A DNA stretch of 64,000 bases from Endomychus coccineus. Its lineage: Eukaryota > Arthropoda > Insecta > Coleoptera > Endomychidae. Positions 58,396 through 64,000 of the stretch are shown here, in pieces. Position 1 is the first letter of the stretch. Each line of letters opens with the position of its first letter. The notes under the pieces were generated by a model, which was not told the DNA's origin, did no database searches, and worked only from the letters and a program-made list of their open reading frames with translations. The position numbers and the translations under genes are program-made. The stretch covers positions 195,386,315 to 195,450,314 of the forward strand of contig OY294068.1 in NCBI GenBank assembly GCA_958510875.1, read 5' to 3'.

Positions 58396-60221
58396 CTCTC
58401 TCACCGTCATTGTTTATTGGAAGATTTGGAGATTATTGATGATGAGATGGGCTATCTATTTAAAACAAAAATCTACTACCCATGCGTTGTACAAGTAATT
58501 TATCTCGATTGTTTATTTACCTCAGTCACAAATGATTGAAGAAGCGCTATCGGTTCTGTATGTGATTCGACGTCACGACTCTATAAATATACATACTTGC
58601 ACTGAGAAATATGATCCACCCTCAGTAACTGACGTTATTCGATGCATAGAAAAATACCTTATATTGAAAGAAAATATGGATGTACAAACAACATAAAGAT
58701 ATAGAAGATATCTCACTTCTTACGTTTGTTCCAACTAGAAGAGAAGTTTATTATCAGGTATAATATTCTGTACCTCAAAATCGATGAAATAACTTATTGA
58801 TATTTCATTTCGTTGCACGCTTATTGTTTTTTCATTAATTAGTGATTCAACAGCCACTATCGAGAATATGATCCATATGCAATGTTTAACAAGATATATC
58901 GGAAAGAATAAAAAGGTATATTTTTTTCACCATTTGTAAGGCGAGATAATCAGAACATGTAAACAATTTGTAGCGCAACATATTTGTAATATCGTTTGAT
59001 TTATGAAACGATGGCGAACGTTGTATAAATTAGTAATTATTCTCTGGTTCATAAAAAGAATTTGCATTATTTTCTAATTCTACGATTATATTACCTAATC
59101 GACATAAAATCAATTATAAAAATCACGTACAACACTTTCAAAACAAGATTACTACATACGAACACATATGCTCATTGTTTGAAATAAACAAATAATAATT
59201 ATTTCACGTCTAATAACCAATCCACAAAATAATCGGGTGAAAGGGTGCTGTAATAATGCCAATTATCTCTGTAAAATTGTGTTACAATATTTTGGTATTG
59301 ATTTCGATTTAACACCGTTTATAGTGTTTAGTTCACTTCGGAAGTTTATGGAAATCGTGGACAAAACAACAGTTACTAATTGATTGTAAGAAAAAGCAGC
59401 ACATGATTTTTTTTTACTGAAGATGGTAGGCTAGTTAATGAAATACGTATTTCACCTTCTAGATATCTAGGCTTTGTCAGGATCCATTCAATTTGAATGA
59501 TTTACACAATCATTGACAGATTTCGAGAAATCTGCCAATGTCGTAAGTTGCTGGATTTCTTAGTGGGACGTCTATTTATAGATAGCGTGAGATGTTTTGG
59601 TCTTTTTAGAGCATCAAATGCTTACTAGTTAAAGATCGTACATCACAAACGTCACATGGTATTTTCGATTGTGGCGATATCTGTTTAATTTTCCAGGGAC
59701 TTCACACCTTGGCCCCATATACCCTACTGCTAATAGCAATTACATATTATTCAAATGACCCACTATGTTATCCTAAGTTCATGAATGAAGTTTCTACCTA
59801 TCGATAAGTATTTATAGTTGAAGTTATCTATTTTAATTATATTAGAATACTGTTTGAAGATAGCACAAGAACGCTGAAACTTGAGTAACGGAAGTTACAA
59901 ATAAAAGTTATATCAACATAGTACTGTTTAACTTAAGAATATGGACTTTGAATACAGATAACGAGAATATAAAAAAATTGGTCATTGTTTAATATTCATA
60001 TCAAAGGAATGGTGTACAATATATCATATATTTTGAATTTTGACATATCTAATTTATATAAATTAGACTTACTCATGAAATATAATGATCTGTTAGAGTA
60101 GAATGAAAATTTGAGGCTTCACTAAGGTGCTACTGTGGGTCAGAAAAAAGGATGATTTTGAGACAAGGACATTAAACAATAATTGTAGAGGATGGTCAGT
60201 TTCTTTTAGTGCAATGTAATC
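58396..60221. other. No gene recognised; one weak hammerhead-like motif
   Basis: AT-rich. At 59417-59453 CTGAAGA is followed by a GGTAGGCTAG stretch and the palindrome GAAATACGTATTTC (59440-59453). This order resembles PLE-type hammerheads, but stem II and stem I are not convincing. Confidence 0.35.
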
Positions 60222-60229
60222 CTGTCGAC

Positions 60230-60329
60230 TGACGTCACCGCCATAGCTTTCATGTTCATATTTGTATTCCGTGATTAAGTTGAACTTGCAGCATGCTCCA
60301 CTTTGGTTATAGGCAACAAGCTGACGTCA
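60230..60329. promoter_or_regulatory. Two perfect CRE sites in an inverted repeat
   Basis: TGACGTCA at 60230-60237 and 60322-60329. Each is joined to an inverted CCTGTC/GACAGG (60221-60226 and 60331-60336), so the pair forms the ends of a 116-bp inverted repeat. It could be a small foldback element or a regulatory pair. No nearby gene is recognised. Confidence 0.35.
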
Positions 60330-60337
60330 CTGACAGG

Positions 60338-61189
60338 ACGATGAAATGAGATGATCCGGACATCGTCTATAATTATTGCTTGATGTCCTTGAGTTTAAGA
60401 GATCGGTATTTTGCGATTTTATAAGTGAAGATTAATAAATTGCCTTCAAACGCAACAGAACGTAAAAAACTTTCGACTCAGTATTTATAATGAAATTGAT
60501 ATTTTTTGTCTTAAATTTTCTTCATCTCGGAGGTATTGAATTGAATTCGTATCTCATTATATTAAGAAATAAATTAACTTCGGAAAGGGATTCATGGTTT
60601 ATTCGGTAATACTGGTATTGTTTCTCTCACGACTGGGCAATACAATGAATATTCCTTTCATAATATGCCTACACAATCCAGAGTTTCGATAAACGTCTAC
60701 CCCAATGTATCAATAACAACTGTCGAATATAAATCTCATTTTTACCGAATTTCGTTTTGTTTTGCATTAATCATTACTGAAATATTTCTTCGGTGGCAGA
60801 TGAATATAATGGATTGAATGCAGCAGCGTTTCCTTTATGGCAATTTTGGCTTAGAACAAATCCCTAAAGTTTGTTATGTAACGAAATTCAGATTCTCGTG
60901 TTACCTCATTCTTTCAAACAATTCAATGAATTGGCATGAGAATGTTGATCGAGTATGAATAATCATCAGAAAAGGGAATACAAATGGCTCTTATTAATAA
61001 AAATAAAAACTGTTTTTGAATCGAAATATTAACATGGAGAATTGTTGATATTCTATTCATTTAAAGAATATGAGCTAACATATGGTAGTTTAGGAAAACG
61101 AAACACATTGAAAGGAAGCTAAGTTTCTTCGACGTTATTTCTTTGTTTACCTAAAGGAATCTGTAATAAATTCATGTGATTTTCAAGCC
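60338..61189. other. No gene recognised
   Basis: AT-rich. Decayed RT sequence of PLE copy 2 may extend a little into the right end. Confidence 0.4.
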
Positions 61190-62560
61190 GTAATCTTTAA
61201 ATGGTATGTAGATGATTGCCTAACATGAGTCGCCAATGATAGAATGCAGTACGTGATCAATAAATTTAACAATTTCTACTTTAAACTTCAATTTACTTGT
61301 GAAATAGAAGTGTACAAAAGCATAAATTCCCTGGATATGAACATCAGACATGATTCAGATGGAAAAATAAAAACATCGTGGTTCATTAAGGAAGTTTGGT
61401 TCCAACGATATCTTCACTTCAATTCAGTTGTACCAACAAGTTATAAAAACAGTGGTAGGAAACAGATCTCTCTGTTAAATTGTCTCACCCAGATAACCGT
61501 CCCAAAAATTAGAAAATTGTTCGTAACCCACTAGAAATGAATGGCTACACAAAATCATTTTTAAACCTTATCCTTAAAGAAAGAATATATAAAATCTATA
61601 GTCCAGGCAACGAACCGGAAAATAAAAAAAAAGACATATAGGCCAGAATCGAAAATTCCCTGTGGGATTCGATTCATGGGGTTATCAGGATCATTCAAAA
61701 CACATAAAACCTCACCGGTCACCCTCCACCCCCCTTGAGAGCCAGAAATGGCCAAAACTTGCCGATTTTCCACCCTCAGAATTGATTAAAAGTAAATATG
61801 ACGTCAAAATCGTAATCAGCGACCCAATGAACCTCCTTGTTGTTTTTGAAATCCAAAAATAATATATATTCCCAAAATAATCTATAAGGGTGCGAAAATG
61901 GCCAATTTGATTGATTTTTCAGCCCCAGAATTGATTTCAAGTATATCTCTTGGTACATTTTAAATTTGGGGATACCGGTGACATGTGTTATGAATGATCC
62001 TGATAACCCAACGAATCAAATCCCACAAAAATTTTTCGATTCTGACCTACATGTCTTTTTTTCATTATAGCTGAAATCCCGGCTTATTGCCTGGATTACT
62101 ATAATGGAACGTAATACATAAATAACATGAACGGTAATACAGATAATTTTTTAACATTATCATTCCAGAGGAAAAATTGAGAAATGTTTGAAAATGTAAG
62201 ATATAAATGTTGCCCATAAGATAAACAAACCAACACAGTATATATTAAATTGATTAGATTGCGATGGGACTTATACAGGAATCTCTAAGCAATATTTACA
62301 AAAAAAAATGTATGGTCATAAGTATAACTAGAAACAAAAGCTTAGAAAATTTCTCTAGGCTTGATAAGCATTGCTTTGATTATAATCATTAATTAACTAA
62401 TTATAATAATTATTATAGGAGATCTATCCTGGAAATGATTTACATAAAACGTGACTCTAAGTGTGTAAATCATAGAACAGACGTTCAATCATCTAGTCAA
62501 ATTTATACTAATTCAATTAATTAAAACCCTTGTAAATTCCTACATGCGGTTTTACAATGT
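61190..62560 (+). pseudogene. Penelope-like element copy 2: RT end and GIY-YIG remnant
   Basis: At 61202 the frame reads WYVDDCLT-stop, the RT catalytic YVDD box with both Asp codons. The same frame continues VINKFNNFYFKLQFTCEIEV, SINSLDMNI and KIKTSWFIKEVWFQRYLHFN (PLE-type RT thumb) to 61534. After a short NGYTKSFLNLILKERIYKIY stretch it is cut by a foldback insertion (61597-62105). It resumes near 62165 with a degraded endonuclease part. Relative to copy 1 (55.4 kb) it lacks about 65 bp after 'GCCCATAA'. It contains stops and is inactive. The 3' UTR follows to about 62960. Confidence 0.85.
61597..62105. mobile_element. 510-bp foldback/MITE inserted in PLE copy 2
   Basis: Inverted arms of about 110 bp, 61597-61708 and 61982-62105. 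The outer ends are CTATAGTCCAGGCAA and TTGCCTGGATTACTATA. The inner parts share AAAAAGACAT, GATTCGATTC and GGTTATCAGGATCATTCA with their complements. TA at both borders may be the target duplication (Tc1/mariner type), but the ends differ by a 3-bp gap. The ORFs inside (61561-61958, both strands) come from the repeat and are not genes. Confidence 0.75.
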
Positions 62561-62892
62561 TAAAAGTACATTTTAGGTAGAATGCTGAAATAGCAATAGT
62601 TCTAGTAAGGTTAGACAACCTTTTCCAATTACCTTATAAATCTCTAACATCTTGTTTGAGAGTGAATACTTGAGAGTATTATAGTTTGGTTTCAGTCTCA
62701 TTCAAACATTGCATCAGATGACTTGGAATATTTTTTCTTGATACCTATTCATATACTTAGAACGTTATTGTGTTACAATTTCGATCACTCGTGTTTCTTT
62801 TCGACTTGGTGATTTTTGACTGAAATAAATGTAATATGCACGCTTTGTGCTTGATACATCAAGTTTTGAGAAATCCCGTTTTAGACATTTTA

Positions 62893-62936
62893 CGTCTTCT
62901 GATGATGGTCGTGAGACCAAAACGTTCGTAAAGACG
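62893..62936 (+). ncRNA. Minimal hammerhead-like ribozyme at a PLE 3' end
   Basis: CGUCUU (62893-62898), CUGAUGA (62899-62905), stem II U-GGUC, GUGA loop, GACC-A (62906-62919), AAA (62920-62922) where GAAA is expected, CG-UU-CG as a 2-bp stem III, UA, then AAGACG (62931-62936). The last is the exact complement of CGUCUU, giving a 6-bp stem I. Stem II is perfect. The one core fault is A in place of G12, which should abolish or greatly weaken cleavage. It sits about 370 bp after the end of the endonuclease remnant. Confidence 0.6.
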
Positions 62937-62960
62937 AGAATAGTAAGCATATATATTAGT

Positions 62961-64000
62961 GTAACCCATGTCCTGGGAATTTATGTATAATTCATATCTG
63001 GGTCAAGAATCATTATAATTAAAATTCAGCACAGTGAGGATCAAGAGAATCTCTCAGCCTGGTGTTTTTTAACTGATATGAATACTTCATTTCAACTTCC
63101 TTTTCAATTTCACTATCATCCACTTTTTCAATTTTAGTTACGTTCTGATCAAATTAACTAAATTGCACATACATAAGTCCATTCCTCTAGGTGCTTTACT
63201 GAATCTATTATTAAATTGATTATTTTATACATGTTTTTATTTCAGTTTTAGTCACTGTTATGGTTATTATACTTTTAAAATATTTGGGCAATACATTTTA
63301 TTCTATTCTATATAGCTACGAATCATTTCAAGGAATTTGTTTTAATTTGGAAAATATTGCATTCTGAGCGATGATGGAATTTCTGTTAGCCGTCAATCTT
63401 TCCGAGAATGTTATGGGAACATGTATTAACGAATATGTGACTAATTTATGGTGAATGTTCATTTTACTATATATTTTCAATGTTATTTTATCAATGAATA
63501 TCATCAACGGTTTGATTTTTGGAGGAATAGAGACAAATACTATATTACGAAAATTGAAAAATTAAAAATATGATAATCATATGAAATTAACATATTTTAT
63601 ATGAATTGTGTCATCGGGAGATTATTGTTTCGGAATATTGAAAAAAATGATTTCACATTATTGTTAAGATATTGTTCAATCCTAATTTTCCAGTTGGGTA
63701 CAATTGCATTGAAAAATAGCTACTGAAAAACATAAAAAAAACAAATCACGTTCGTTAAACATCACTTTCAAATTCAGATTGTTTCACAATAATCACAGAT
63801 GCACATCGCCTAGAATAAGAAATCGAATTCACAGTAAATTACGTTAAATTACACGAAATAAATCGACGGGAAAAAAAATGGGTGCAGTAACATAGAACCT
63901 TGCTATTGAGTCAAACTCGAAATATTCCGCAGTAAATCCTGATCGACCGGCGATCGAAATGACAATAGTGCGAAACAGTTCTGACCTAGAGTGGCAATAA
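62961..64000. other. No gene recognised
   Basis: AT-rich. The phrase TTTTATTCTATTCTATA near 63297 resembles the (ATTCT) tail of the LINE at 44.7 kb and may be the 3' end of another, otherwise unrecognisable copy. Confidence 0.4.

Noticed and set aside
59417..59453. Full hammerhead call for CTGAAGA...GAAATACGTATTTC
   Set aside because: Core boxes are in order, but neither stem I nor stem II can be formed convincingly. It is kept only as a weak note.
61561..61958. Three overlapping ORFs on both strands
   Set aside because: They lie on the complementary arms of the foldback element and show no motif.

Overview
This is an AT-rich eukaryotic window that looks like repeat-dense intergenic or intronic DNA of an insect. 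The reasons are the mixture of Jockey/CR1-like and R1-like LINEs, Penelope-like elements (PLEs), Tc1/mariner-group transposases and short foldback elements, and one transposase with a 59-bp GT-AG intron. I could not fix the species or order. No conserved host gene is recognisable. The only non-transposon ORF I would defend is a small predicted secreted protein at 16117-16467.

Layout. 1-2.2 kb: broken Jockey/CR1-like reverse transcriptase (RT) pieces, one with an inverted duplication. 3.7-7.1 kb: a 5'-truncated LINE with an open 420-codon frame, inserted in a 112-bp satellite that has a 224-bp dimeric higher-order repeat. 9.9-11.2 kb: a 252-bp hAT-type MITE inside another LINE remnant. 16-18 kb: the secreted-protein ORF and an R1-like RNase H/zinc-knuckle 3' end. 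18.4-30.4 kb: foldback elements with hammerhead-ribozyme-like cores, a Tc1 remnant, a mariner-like remnant and RT scraps. 31.4-34 kb: a TA-flanked MITE, a 1.7-kb DNA transposon with 150-bp inverted ends and a broken DUF4817/DDE-type transposase, and a 466-bp element with a GC-rich hairpin. 35.6-36.4 kb: an internally deleted R1-like element. 41-49 kb: three LINE remnants and two more hammerhead-like motifs. 50-52 kb: a 630-bp inverted-repeat element and a two-copy tandem duplication. 53-58 kb: two R1-like remnants, two PLE 3' ends and a Jockey fragment fused to a PLE. 61-63 kb: a second copy of one PLE, interrupted by a 510-bp foldback element.

How the pieces relate. The strongest theme is self-cleaving-RNA-like sequence. 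About ten loci carry the order stem I / CUGANGA / stem II / GAAA / short stem III / UH / stem I of a hammerhead ribozyme. Two lie at PLE ends, where minimal hammerheads are known. Several others lie in inverted-repeat elements with no coding capacity. The 3' end of the minus-strand PLE at 56.6 kb is followed, from its predicted cleavage site onward, by about 84 bp that recur at the left edge of the satellite locus. The second half of that block is also the core of the 112-bp monomer. This ties the satellite to a PLE terminus.

Limits: all alignments were made by eye. Clade names for short fragments are approximate, and pseudogene boundaries are uncertain by tens of bases or more.
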